Origin: Luteolibacter flavescens
Lineage (GTDB): Bacteria; Verrucomicrobiota; Verrucomicrobiia; Verrucomicrobiales; Akkermansiaceae
Direction of reading: 5' to 3'
Length of the DNA stretch: 64,000 nt
Assembly (NCBI RefSeq): GCF_025950085.1
Contig: NZ_JAPDDS010000019.1
Location: 1-64,000 of the forward strand
Part shown: piece by piece, positions 9,384 through 17,449 of the stretch
Numbering within the stretch: position 1 is the first letter of the stretch
Layout: each line of letters starts with the position of its first letter
Position numbers and translations under genes: made by a program
Notes under the pieces: model-generated
Told to the model about the DNA's origin: nothing
What the model saw: only the letters and a program-made list of their open reading frames with translations
Database searches by the model: none

Positions 9384-10196
9384 TCACTGCGGCAGCACGT
9401 CCAGCGTCAGGAAGTAAGCCGCGCCCCGCTCCAGCGGCTTGCCCTTGTATTCGCCGGGCTTTTGCTCCGCTTCCGCGGAAAGCCAGAAACGTCCCGCCGA
9501 TGGCCATGCGACTTTCACCAGCCCCTCCGCATCGCTGGTGATGGTCAGCTCACCGACCTCGTCGCGGAAGCGGTCGTCGCCCTTCACCACCGCGACCTTC
9601 GTCTCCGGCAACGGCTTGCCGTCCCGCAGGAGGCGGAAGGTGGAGGTCTCGCCGTGGAAGAGGTCGTTCGGGTGCGAGATGAACTCGAACTCGATGCCCT
9701 CGCCCGTCGGCTTCAGCGGAGTCGGCTCGCCACAGGTGACGACGGTCTCCACGCGGCTGATCCAGCGGGACAGCTCCACGCCTTCCAGCTTTGTCAGGTC
9801 CCGCTTGTCCATCTCGGCAGGCGTTCCGCGGGCGTGGCGGGTCTCGCCGCCTTCCTTCCAGCTCAGGAACATCATGTCATTGATCGTCGCGATCCGGTAG
9901 GTCCCGGTCTCGTCCAGCTTCAGCTCGAAGGACGTGCGGATCTTCCCTTCCGCCGGGCTCAGCAGCTCCAGCTTCTTCCCGCTCGGAGAAGTCGCGGTCG
10001 TCGCCGCCAGCGGCAGCGAGAGATGATTCGGGAAGAAGAGGTCATTCGAGATCGCACCCTCCACGGCGATATGCTGGCCCGTGCCCGACAGAACCGTGGT
10101 GGACGCCACCAGCCACAGGCGATGCGCGTGAGTCGCAGGCGAAAGCAGGAGAAGGGCAAGGCCGGCAGCGAGCGGGGTAAGTCGTGGGCGAATCAT
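9384..10196 (-). CDS. DUF4198-like secreted protein, probably metal-uptake accessory
   Basis: A 270-residue exported protein. The ATG at 10194-10196 gives a clear signal peptide (MIRPRLTPLAAGLALLLLSPATHA) followed by HRLWLVASTTVLSGTGQ. The His right after the cleavage site and the HRLWL…S.TVLSG start are typical of the DUF4198 family, often found next to TonB receptors and metal transporters and thought to be periplasmic metal-binding proteins. The body is beta-rich, with a C-terminal carboxypeptidase-regulatory-like part (ITSDAEGLVKVAWPSAGRFWLSAEA). It is the first gene of the minus-strand cluster with the receptor and the ABC pair; its function is inferred from family and context. Confidence 0.82.
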   Translation of the reverse strand: MIRPRLTPLAAGLALLLLSPATHAHRLWLVASTTVLSGTGQHIAVEGAISNDLFFPNHLSLPLAATTATSPSGKKLELLSPAEGKIRTSFELKLDETGTYRIATINDMMFLSWKEGGETRHARGTPAEMDKRDLTKLEGVELSRWISRVETVVTCGEPTPLKPTGEGIEFEFISHPNDLFHGETSTFRLLRDGKPLPETKVAVVKGDDRFRDEVGELTITSDAEGLVKVAWPSAGRFWLSAEAEQKPGEYKGKPLERGAAYFLTLDVLPQ

Positions 10197-10227
10197 GGCA
10201 ATGTCCAGAGTCCTCCGACAGAATGCA

Positions 10228-10250
10228 TGAGGCTGCCAATGATAATTTCC
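10228..10250 (-). promoter_or_regulatory. Weak Fur-box-like site upstream of the DUF4198-like gene
   Basis: On the minus strand this stretch reads aaattatcattgg, matching about one and a half of the GATAAT/ATTATC hexamers of a Fur box. It lies about 35-55 bases before the start of a metal-uptake cluster, the expected place. The match is partial and could be chance. Confidence 0.3.
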
Positions 10251-10411
10251 CCAGGCCCGCTCAAACTGTGCAAGGACGCTGCATCGTGCTCTTCGGAACA
10301 TTTCAACGATGTCGCGGGAGGCGGACAATTCATCGCACCCCTGACCATCGGTGTAATGGAACGGGCATGGCAGAGCGGCTCGGTGATGAATGGGGATGAT
10401 GTAGAAACAAA

Positions 10412-10447
10412 CCTGCCGCCGCCAGAGAGGGAAGAGACGGCGGCAGG
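10412..10447 (-). terminator. Rho-independent terminator of the GH16-ricin gene
   Basis: Perfect 10-bp stem (CCTGCCGCCG at 10412-10421 with 10438-10447) and a 16-base loop, 23 bases past the stop codon. On the minus strand it is followed by TTTGTTTCT, a good T-tract. Confidence 0.82.
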
Positions 10448-10469
10448 CGTTGCATGCCCGGGTGTATTG

Positions 10470-11717
10470 TTATTCCACGCCGAAGAGCTGCATGTGGAAG
10501 TACTGCGGATCGGTATCGTGGTCCGTCCAGAGGTAGTAGGGGTTGTTGTTCGCGGTGTTGCCCAGTTTCAGCGAGAGGACGCTGGAGGGGGCGCATTGGG
10601 GCTTGAATTGGAACCAGCCACCGCCGGTGTGGTAGATCTTCCAGCGCTGGGCACTGCTGGTATTGTGCGTCCAGATTTGGACCTTGGTTCCGTCAGCGGA
10701 GGCGCCGCCATTCACGTCGAGCGCCTTGTCCGGGGAACTGAGCGGGCTGAAGCGCCAGTAGCCGCCGCCATCGTCGGTGATGAGCCAAAGCTGGTTGAGC
10801 AGGTCGTAGTAGTCGTAGTTCACCAGGCCGGTGCCGTCGGCATACTGGTCGAGCGGTACTTCGAGACAGCGGTGCGTGGCGAGGTAGGGTGAGATGCGGT
10901 AGATGCCACCGTCCACGATCGCGGGCGGCTGGATGGATGGCGGGGTGGCATTCGGATTCCACTGATAGACGCGTGCCCAGGCCACCTGCATGAGGGCCTC
11001 GCCTGTCATGGTGGGGTAGTAGGCATCGAGCTGGATGCAGAGACGGTGCAAGTAGTCGGGCACGCGCGAGGGATCATCCAGCACGGCGATGGGCAGCTCG
11101 TCCGGGCGGAAGGGAGCATTCTCCTGCTTGCGGTAGATCTTGATGCTGTCGGGCGTCCAGTCCATGGCGACGGTCCACCACTGCCATGCGGGTGCGGCGG
11201 GATAGGTCCGCTTCCAGGCGTGGTGGGTGCTGGTGGCGTCGAGGTAGTGGATGTTCGTCTCGAAGTGTGGCCGATCCCCGTCGGTCATCGTCTCGTAGAT
11301 GTCGTTCTCGCCCTCGGCGGGCCAGTTGTCGGAGATGGGCCAGGTGAGCACGACGCCGCTGGTGCGGTCGTCCGCGGTCTGCAGCGTGCGGACGCGGAAT
11401 TCGAAGCGACCGTATTGGAAGTTCTGCGTCGTGGCGATGCCGCCGCTGACGAGCTGGCCATTCACCATCTTCGCGGTGATGTTGAGCATGCTGTCGGAGA
11501 CGGTGACGGCGCTCGGCTTGCGCAGGCCATTGCCCGCGTGGCCGACGCTGTCGTAGATGTACCATTTGCTGGTATCGAGCGGTGCGTCGAAGCCTTCGAA
11601 GAAGGTCTCCTGCCACCAGCCCGCGTGTGCGGTGGTGATGCCGGTGAGGACGAGCGCCGCCGTCGCGATGAGGCGGCGTGCCGTTTGTGTCATGGTGCTA
11701 TGGATCGTCGGCTGCAT
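10470..11717 (-). CDS. Secreted GH16 family glycoside hydrolase with ricin-type lectin domain
   Basis: A 415-residue exported enzyme expected to cut beta-1,3/1,4-linked glucans or galactans such as laminarin or agar-type polysaccharides. After a signal peptide (…LIATAALVLTGITTAHA) comes the GH16 domain, residues about 35-270. It has the catalytic ExDxxE motif as ENDIYE in WPAEGENDIYETMTDGD, with the first Glu as nucleophile and the last as acid/base by family rule. Residues about 280-415 are a ricin-B-type trefoil with repeated LWLITDDGGGYWRF/ALDVNG/QRWKIYHTGGGWFQF units, likely for carbohydrate binding. The start could also be the ATG at 11691-11693, eight codons in. The domain is closely similar to the first GH16 domain of the gene at 20710. 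Confidence 0.88.
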   Translation of the reverse strand: MQPTIHSTMTQTARRLIATAALVLTGITTAHAGWWQETFFEGFDAPLDTSKWYIYDSVGHAGNGLRKPSAVTVSDSMLNITAKMVNGQLVSGGIATTQNFQYGRFEFRVRTLQTADDRTSGVVLTWPISDNWPAEGENDIYETMTDGDRPHFETNIHYLDATSTHHAWKRTYPAAPAWQWWTVAMDWTPDSIKIYRKQENAPFRPDELPIAVLDDPSRVPDYLHRLCIQLDAYYPTMTGEALMQVAWARVYQWNPNATPPSIQPPAIVDGGIYRISPYLATHRCLEVPLDQYADGTGLVNYDYYDLLNQLWLITDDGGGYWRFSPLSSPDKALDVNGGASADGTKVQIWTHNTSSAQRWKIYHTGGGWFQFKPQCAPSSVLSLKLGNTANNNPYYLWTDHDTDPQYFHMQLFGVE

Positions 11718-12058
11718 GGTGTTCCAGTCGTGATGTGATGTGTCGTTGTGTTGCTGCCTGGCGGTCCCCCGGGTCTCCAACGCCCGAGTGGACCGGCCGG
11801 GCCACATCGAAGCTGTGGCGGGTGTCGCCGCGGGTCGAATGCCGGCTCTGGCGCGCGGCGGGCATTCTCTGGTGCATCTTGGAACACGAAACTGGAGGGC
11901 AAGTGCGGGGCGACGCAGGTCATTAAGAATCCACCAGCATTCCACCGCTTCGTGCCAGATTCGACTTTGGCCGGCGGGAGGGGCGCGGGGGCATCATGCG
12001 GACCGGACGACCCCGGCGGCCGAGAGTGAGTTCGCGTCCCGGCCCCCACGTCACCTGC
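11718..12058. promoter_or_regulatory. Divergent intergenic region, 341 bp
   Basis: This gap separates the minus-strand GH16-ricin gene from the plus-strand Verru_Chthon A gene and must hold both promoters. Open frames here are extensions of the flanking genes in GC-rich DNA. I see no clear operator, RNA gene or terminator. Confidence 0.5.
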
Positions 12059-15000
12059 ATGAAGCGCACCCGGCATCACGATCTTCTTTCCCGTGCGGTG
12101 GCGCGAGGCTTCGCCTTGCCGGTGGTGCTCCTGCTCATGGTGGTGCTCGCGGTGTTGGCGCTCGGCCTGATGACGCTGTCCACCGTCTCGCTGCGGGCCG
12201 CCACGGCGGAGACGGATCGCCAGGTGGCGCGAGCAAATGCACGGCTCGCGCTGTCGCTGGCGCTCGGCCAATTGCAAAAGGCGGCAGGCCCGGACCAGCG
12301 GATCAGCGCGCCCGCGACGCTGCTTTCCGAGGACGCGCATCCGGCGAAGACGGGCATCTGGGAGTCCTACAAGCTCTCGCCCGAGGGTGACGACGACATG
12401 GCGGTCCGGAAGCGAAGGCGGAATCAGACGGACGATGCCGATGGTGAATTCGTGACATGGCTTTCCTCTCCCGGTGCGAGCGATGTGCTGGATCCGGAAG
12501 GAGGTTCTGTGGAGGAGGATGGGATCACGCTCTTCCCCGGGCATGACGGACGGAAGGCTCTGTCGGCTGAAGCGGTCCATGTGAGTGGCGGGGCGGCGGC
12601 ATGGGCGGCGGCGGATGAGGGTGTGAAAACTCGTATCGACTTGCCGGTGGAAAGCGGGCTGCCTGACGAACTGGCGGCAGCGCGGCTCCGGGCTCCCGCG
12701 CGCAGTGCTGCGGAGGTCCTGCCGGGCTTGGGTGGCCTGGTGGCGGAGGGTGATGACGCAGGGAAGCTGGCGAGCCTCGCGCAAGGCGACCTGCTGGCGG
12801 GCCGCGCGGCGCTGGATGGCTATCGCGACGATCTCACGGTGTGGTCGGCCAGTCTGCCCGTGAATGTCGCCGATGGTGGGCTGAAGGTGGATCTCACGAG
12901 GGCATTTGAGGGAGATACGCTGCCGGCGGCGTTCCAGGGTCGCCACGTATATTCCGGGACCACCACGCCGCTGGTGCCGGCGGACCCGATGTATTCCACG
13001 CTCGCGGATTGGTACCGTCTGTCGCGCCACGAAGCGGGGTCGGTACTGGAGACGAGGCTGCCTCGCGACTACAAGCCCGTGGTGAAGCGCTACGACTCCG
13101 CGACACGGACGGTGGTGAGCAGCCCGAATCCCGCGGCGACGGACGGAATGATGTTGGCGCCGGTGGTCACGCGCGTGCAGGTGGTCTTTTCGCTGGTGGC
13201 GCGTGAAGCGCACGAGCCGTGGTATTCCACGCTCCAGGGCATCGATCCGAAGCTCAAGTACATGCTGTACCTGATCTACACGCCGGCGGTGACCCTGTAC
13301 AATCCCTACAACCGGTCGCTGGCGGTGGATGATCTGAAGGTGTCCTTCAAGCATCTCCCGCTCGCCTTCCAATTCTACCGCAACGGGATGCCGGAGACGC
13401 AGCGTCCTGCACTGCTGAGCCAGATGCACGGGGTGTATGAAAACCGGGACGACTGGGAGGACGAGTTCGTCGCGCGGCTACGGACGTCGCCCGGCTCGCA
13501 GGGCGGGGCGAAGATCACGCTGCGGCCGGGTGAGTCCCGGATTTATGGGCTGAATCATCCCCGCGGGACAACATGGCCGCAGATGCTGAATTTCATCTAC
13601 CAGGGCGGGCAGACGAGCAAGACGACTGACTCGCTGATGCCGGGACCGGGATGGGATTATCGCGGCGGCTACATCGTCGATGTGTTGAGGCCGAATGCCG
13701 CGGGCCGTGCCCCGTCGAGCACGAGCCACTACATCATCGGGATGAGGGGCACGGACGTGGTGGATGTCGCGTGCTCGCTGCGGCCGCCTGCGAACGGGAA
13801 GGTCTCGCAATTCGGCATTGAGATTTCGGCGAAGGTGGGCGGTGCGGATAGCCTGCTCGGGGTGTATCAGTACCGCTACAAAGATGCCTCCACGCTCGAG
13901 GCGGCGCTGAGCGGGAATCATCCCTCGCTGGGGCGGATACGTTTCCCCTTCCGCCGGGAGCGGCCATGGGCGGTGGACGAGCTCTACCAGCGGCGCAGCG
14001 ACTCGGATCCGGTGGAGACCTGGACGGGGCCGAAGCCCTTCGCGATCTTCAGCCTGGCCGACCGAACCTCGCTCGACTCGCTGCATGCGGGGAGGCCGGT
14101 GAGGGAGAATTCCTTCGTCCACCACGTGCTCGACCTGGATCTGGCGAAGTCGCGGCCGGGAACGCTGCCGCTGGAGGCAAGCTTCCTGCCGATACTGAAC
14201 CAGAGCTCCGGCACCGAGGGCTCGATCGAAACCGACGCCGAGGGCGGCGACCGTGTCTATCACCACTCCGGTGTCACGGCTGACAGCGGGGTGCTGGATT
14301 TCTCCAGCTACGAGATGCCTCGTACTTCACCCGTGAACGTTGCCTCGCTGGGTCATGCGAATCTTGCGGGCAGCGGCCACCTGCCGCTGCCGACCTACAC
14401 GGTGGGCGAGTCCTTTGCCCATCCGCTGCTGCCGCGGGACCGCGCCGTGCACCGGGGTGGCGGAGCGGGCTATGACATGGCGGACCATAGCTGGCTGGCG
14501 AATCACGCGCTGTGGGACGGTTGCTATTTCTCCGGCATCCGTGATGCGGCGGAGGCGGAGCGCTTCCACGACGGCGAGCCCCTGCCGCTGAATCCGCGTC
14601 ACGAGGCGTGGACGGACGGGGACGAGGATGGCAGTGCCTATGGCGCGGCGGTGACCGGAGCGGAGGGCTGGCATCGCACAGCGGCCCGGCAGATGATGAA
14701 GGGCGGATTCAACGTGAACTCCACCTCGGTGGCTGCTTGGAGGGCGCTGCTGGCATCCGGGAAGTCGATGGAGATTCCCGTGATCAATCCGGTGAATGCC
14801 ACGGAATCGACCGTCACCAGCGCCGCCGCCGCGTATCCGCGCGTGCTGCCCTCGCTTTCCGCCGAGACGGGCCCGTGGGACCAGGACCGCGATCGCTCGT
14901 GGACCGGCTTCCGCGTGCTGAGCGACGAGGAGAATGAGAAGCTGGCCGAGGCCATCGTCCGCGAGGTGCGGGCGCGCGGGCCATTCCTGTCCATGTCCGA

Positions 15001-15505
15001 ATTCGTGAACCGCAGCCTGGTTGCTGGTGACGCCGCGCTTGCGGGCACGCTGCAGGCGGCCATCCGGCATGCGGGGATCAATCCGGCGACGATACCCGAC
15101 GGCCGACCGATCTCGGCACAGGACGTGGCAGCCTTCGGCTATGCAAATCCGGACGCGGCCTGTGGCGACGCGCTGGAGGCCGGGCAGGCATCGCTGACAC
15201 AGGGCGACCTCCTGGCCGGCATGGGCTCCACGCTCACCGTCCGCTCGGATACCTTCGTGCTGCGGGGCTATGGAGATGCTCGCGACGATCGCGGGAGCAT
15301 CCTCGCCCGCGCGTGGTGCGAGGCGGTGGTGCAGCGCATCCCGGAATTCATCGACCCCGCGGATGCCGCCGACGGGGTGATCGAGCTCCCGCGCGCGGAT
15401 GGCATCGGCGCGCGCGAGTTGAGCGAGGTGAACCGCCGCTTCGGCCGCCGCTTCCGCGTGGTGGCATTCCGCTGGCTTTCTCCTGCCGAGGTCCACGAAT
15501 CATGA
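12059..15505 (+). CDS. Verru_Chthon cassette protein A-type pseudopilin-like protein
   Basis: A 1,148-residue protein with the features of the Verru_Chthon cassette protein A family, known from Verrucomicrobia. A short basic N-terminus is followed by a prepilin-like segment, RGFALPVVLLLMVVLAVLALG. The Gly-Phe would be the processing site, but Glu5 of true pilins is absent. The rest is a large, mostly soluble surface region containing EIPVINP, ARGPFLSMSEFVNRSL, and a C-terminal RVVAFRWLSPAEV. I start it at the ATG 12059-12061; the upstream extension is Arg/Pro-rich and lacks signal features. The stop overlaps the next start by ATGA. The usual B, C and D partners are not next to it. The biological role of the family is not established. 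Confidence 0.85.
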   Translation: MKRTRHHDLLSRAVARGFALPVVLLLMVVLAVLALGLMTLSTVSLRAATAETDRQVARANARLALSLALGQLQKAAGPDQRISAPATLLSEDAHPAKTGIWESYKLSPEGDDDMAVRKRRRNQTDDADGEFVTWLSSPGASDVLDPEGGSVEEDGITLFPGHDGRKALSAEAVHVSGGAAAWAAADEGVKTRIDLPVESGLPDELAAARLRAPARSAAEVLPGLGGLVAEGDDAGKLASLAQGDLLAGRAALDGYRDDLTVWSASLPVNVADGGLKVDLTRAFEGDTLPAAFQGRHVYSGTTTPLVPADPMYSTLADWYRLSRHEAGSVLETRLPRDYKPVVKRYDSATRTVVSSPNPAATDGMMLAPVVTRVQVVFSLVAREAHEPWYSTLQGIDPKLKYMLYLIYTPAVTLYNPYNRSLAVDDLKVSFKHLPLAFQFYRNGMPETQRPALLSQMHGVYENRDDWEDEFVARLRTSPGSQGGAKITLRPGESRIYGLNHPRGTTWPQMLNFIYQGGQTSKTTDSLMPGPGWDYRGGYIVDVLRPNAAGRAPSSTSHYIIGMRGTDVVDVACSLRPPANGKVSQFGIEISAKVGGADSLLGVYQYRYKDASTLEAALSGNHPSLGRIRFPFRRERPWAVDELYQRRSDSDPVETWTGPKPFAIFSLADRTSLDSLHAGRPVRENSFVHHVLDLDLAKSRPGTLPLEASFLPILNQSSGTEGSIETDAEGGDRVYHHSGVTADSGVLDFSSYEMPRTSPVNVASLGHANLAGSGHLPLPTYTVGESFAHPLLPRDRAVHRGGGAGYDMADHSWLANHALWDGCYFSGIRDAAEAERFHDGEPLPLNPRHEAWTDGDEDGSAYGAAVTGAEGWHRTAARQMMKGGFNVNSTSVAAWRALLASGKSMEIPVINPVNATESTVTSAAAAYPRVLPSLSAETGPWDQDRDRSWTGFRVLSDEENEKLAEAIVREVRARGPFLSMSEFVNRSLVAGDAALAGTLQAAIRHAGINPATIPDGRPISAQDVAAFGYANPDAACGDALEAGQASLTQGDLLAGMGSTLTVRSDTFVLRGYGDARDDRGSILARAWCEAVVQRIPEFIDPADAADGVIELPRADGIGARELSEVNRRFGRRFRVVAFRWLSPAEVHES

Positions 15506-16197
15506 AATCGCTGCACGTTATCTTGGGCATGCTCGTCCTGATCCTCGCGGATGCGACCGCGCAGGAGGCGCGCCGGATCAAATTCCGCGCCGTCTGTCTC
15601 GCGCATGCGGGCGAGGTGAAAAAGGTGAGACTGCTCGCTGCCTCGCAGCCGGTGGAGATCGATCTGATCACCGGCGACTTCACGCGCGAGGCCGAGGCTA
15701 CCGTGGCGGGCGGGACACTGCGCTTCGCCCTGCCGGATGCCGGGGCTGATGGCGAGCCGGAGGTCGTCGCGACGGTGGATGCCTTGGAGGGTGAGCGGCA
15801 TCTGCTGGTCTTCGTGCCAGGCACCACGGGGGAGCGAACTTATCGGGTGCTGGCCATCGATGACTCGGAAGCGGCGTTTCCCATGGGCAGCAGCCGCCTG
15901 ATCAATCTGGCACCCGCGAAGGTGCGATTCACCATCGGGGAGAATTCGCGGGAGCTCGCGTCGGGCGGCACGGGGGATCTGCCTCTGCCGAAAAAGCTGA
16001 ACTCCATGAACCAGTGCCCGGTGCAGGCGGCGATAGCGGAGCCGGGCGGCGAGTGGCGGGTCTTCAGCAGCACCCGCTGGCATGCCACGCTGCAGGAGCG
16101 CAGCCTGGTGATCACCTTCATCGATCCCTCACGCGGCAGGCCGGCCTTCCGCCGCTGGGCGGACGTGCCGCCATGGCGGAGGCCGAAGCTGGATTGA
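15502..16197 (+). CDS. Small secreted protein coupled to Verru_Chthon protein A
   Basis: A 231-residue exported protein whose ATG overlaps the stop of the Verru_Chthon A gene (ATGA), so the two are translationally coupled. A signal peptide is visible (MKSLHVILGMLVLILADATAQ). The mature part is beta-rich and contains SSRLINLAPAKVRFTIG near residue 130. I recognise no named family, but the protein resembles the one at 55222-55953 (RFINVTAKPMGIVIG at the equivalent place), so this is a small family. The coupling suggests a structural or assembly partner of the pseudopilin-like protein. Confidence 0.82.
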   Translation: MKSLHVILGMLVLILADATAQEARRIKFRAVCLAHAGEVKKVRLLAASQPVEIDLITGDFTREAEATVAGGTLRFALPDAGADGEPEVVATVDALEGERHLLVFVPGTTGERTYRVLAIDDSEAAFPMGSSRLINLAPAKVRFTIGENSRELASGGTGDLPLPKKLNSMNQCPVQAAIAEPGGEWRVFSSTRWHATLQERSLVITFIDPSRGRPAFRRWADVPPWRRPKLD

Positions 16198-16305
16198 GCC
16201 GGAGATAAGTGCATTTTTCCCGACGATAAAGAGGGCAATTCACCGCCAAAAAATCGCAAGTCACCCTGAGACCGGGATGATCCGTCATTGATAGTGTCTT
16301 CACTC

Positions 16306-17220
16306 ATGAAGGCGCATCGCTCTGGCATTCCTCTCCTGGATGATCTTGCCGTGGCACATCCGTCCCGCCACAGGACGCTACCCCTGATCGTGAAGCCGAT
16401 CTGGGGCCACGCCTTGCGTGCGAGCCGCCAGGTACCCCACCGTCATCCGTACTATGAACTCTTCATCCTCCGCGGGCGTGGCACTTTCCTGAGCGACGGG
16501 CAAGCGCATCACTTCGACGGACATACCGGTATCTTCATCGCACCGGGGAAGGTCCACGGCTGGGAGCTGGACGTGAGCACGCAGGGATGCCTCATTGCCT
16601 TCGGCGGGGAGATGCTGCAGTCAAATCCCCATGCCGGGGACCTGTCCTCGCTGCCCTTCTTTTCCTTCCTCACCTCCCGGCCCCTGCTGGATATCCCCGG
16701 GTGCCAGGGCGAGGACTTCGATGCGATGCGCGACACCATCTTCCAGGAGTTCCAGGGAGACGGCGAGTGGTCGAGCGCCATGCTGGTGCAGATGATCCAG
16801 CTCCTGCTGGTGAGGTCGGCGCGGATGTTTCCCGCGATGTTTGACGAGCAGGCGAGCGCACCCGCGCGCATCACGCAGAAGTTCCTCAGCATCCTCGCGG
16901 GAGCCTGCCCGGCGGGACGGCGCGTGCAGGACTATGCGGCGGAGCTGGAGCTGACGCCGCATCGCCTGATCGAGTGCGTGAAGTGCCTCACCGGCCGCAC
17001 ACCGGGCGAGCTGATCGATGACCGCACCATGCAGGAGGCGAACCGCCTGCTGGAATACACAGGGATGACGATGGCGGAGATCGCCTATGAACTCGAGTTC
17101 AAGGATCCCTCGCACTTCGGGCATTTCTTCAAGCGCCACGCGGGATGCACCCCGGGCGAGGCGCGCAAGAGGCTGCACTCGCAGCCTGCCGCGGAGCGGT
17201 GCATGAGCCTGGCGGGCTGA
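16306..17220 (+). CDS. AraC-family transcriptional regulator with cupin sensor domain
   Basis: A 304-residue DNA-binding regulator. The N-terminal 140 residues form an AraC-type cupin sensor (VPHRHPYYELFILRGRGTFLSDGQ…GIFIAPGKVHGWEL). The last 100 form the double helix-turn-helix AraC domain (LTPHRLIECVKCLTGRTPGELIDDRTMQEANRLL and MTMAEIAYELEFKDPSHFGHFFKRHAGCTPGEARKR). I chose the ATG at 16306; a TTG at 16288 would add six residues. Regulators of this design usually sense sugars or catechol-type small molecules and control a neighbouring operon, here perhaps the secreted carbohydrate-active genes downstream. No ligand can be read from the sequence. Confidence 0.93.
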   Translation: MKAHRSGIPLLDDLAVAHPSRHRTLPLIVKPIWGHALRASRQVPHRHPYYELFILRGRGTFLSDGQAHHFDGHTGIFIAPGKVHGWELDVSTQGCLIAFGGEMLQSNPHAGDLSSLPFFSFLTSRPLLDIPGCQGEDFDAMRDTIFQEFQGDGEWSSAMLVQMIQLLLVRSARMFPAMFDEQASAPARITQKFLSILAGACPAGRRVQDYAAELELTPHRLIECVKCLTGRTPGELIDDRTMQEANRLLEYTGMTMAEIAYELEFKDPSHFGHFFKRHAGCTPGEARKRLHSQPAAERCMSLAG

Positions 17221-17449
17221 GCAGCGAGGGGGTTGCTGACAGGGGGTTTCAAACGGGATGCCGCGTCCCGATGTCCAGAATCCACCATCGATTGCGGTTT
17301 CCTTGCCAGAAGCTGCCATCGCCCGGGCTGAGGACCGGCGGCCATGATCGTATCCACGCAGCGGCAACGTGGAGTTGTCCGCCCGACTGCCCCCGGGGTC
17401 ACTCATCACCTTGTGTGTATGGGTGGAGGCTTCATCGCTGCGTCCTATC

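Noticed and set aside
7963-9417. 484-residue plus-strand open frame opposite the siderophore receptor
   Set aside because: Low-complexity, His/Arg/Val-rich antisense translation with no family resemblance.
11690-13429. 579-residue minus-strand open frame opposite the Verru_Chthon A gene
   Set aside because: Arg/His-rich shadow; the plus-strand gene has the prepilin-like N-terminus and typical composition.
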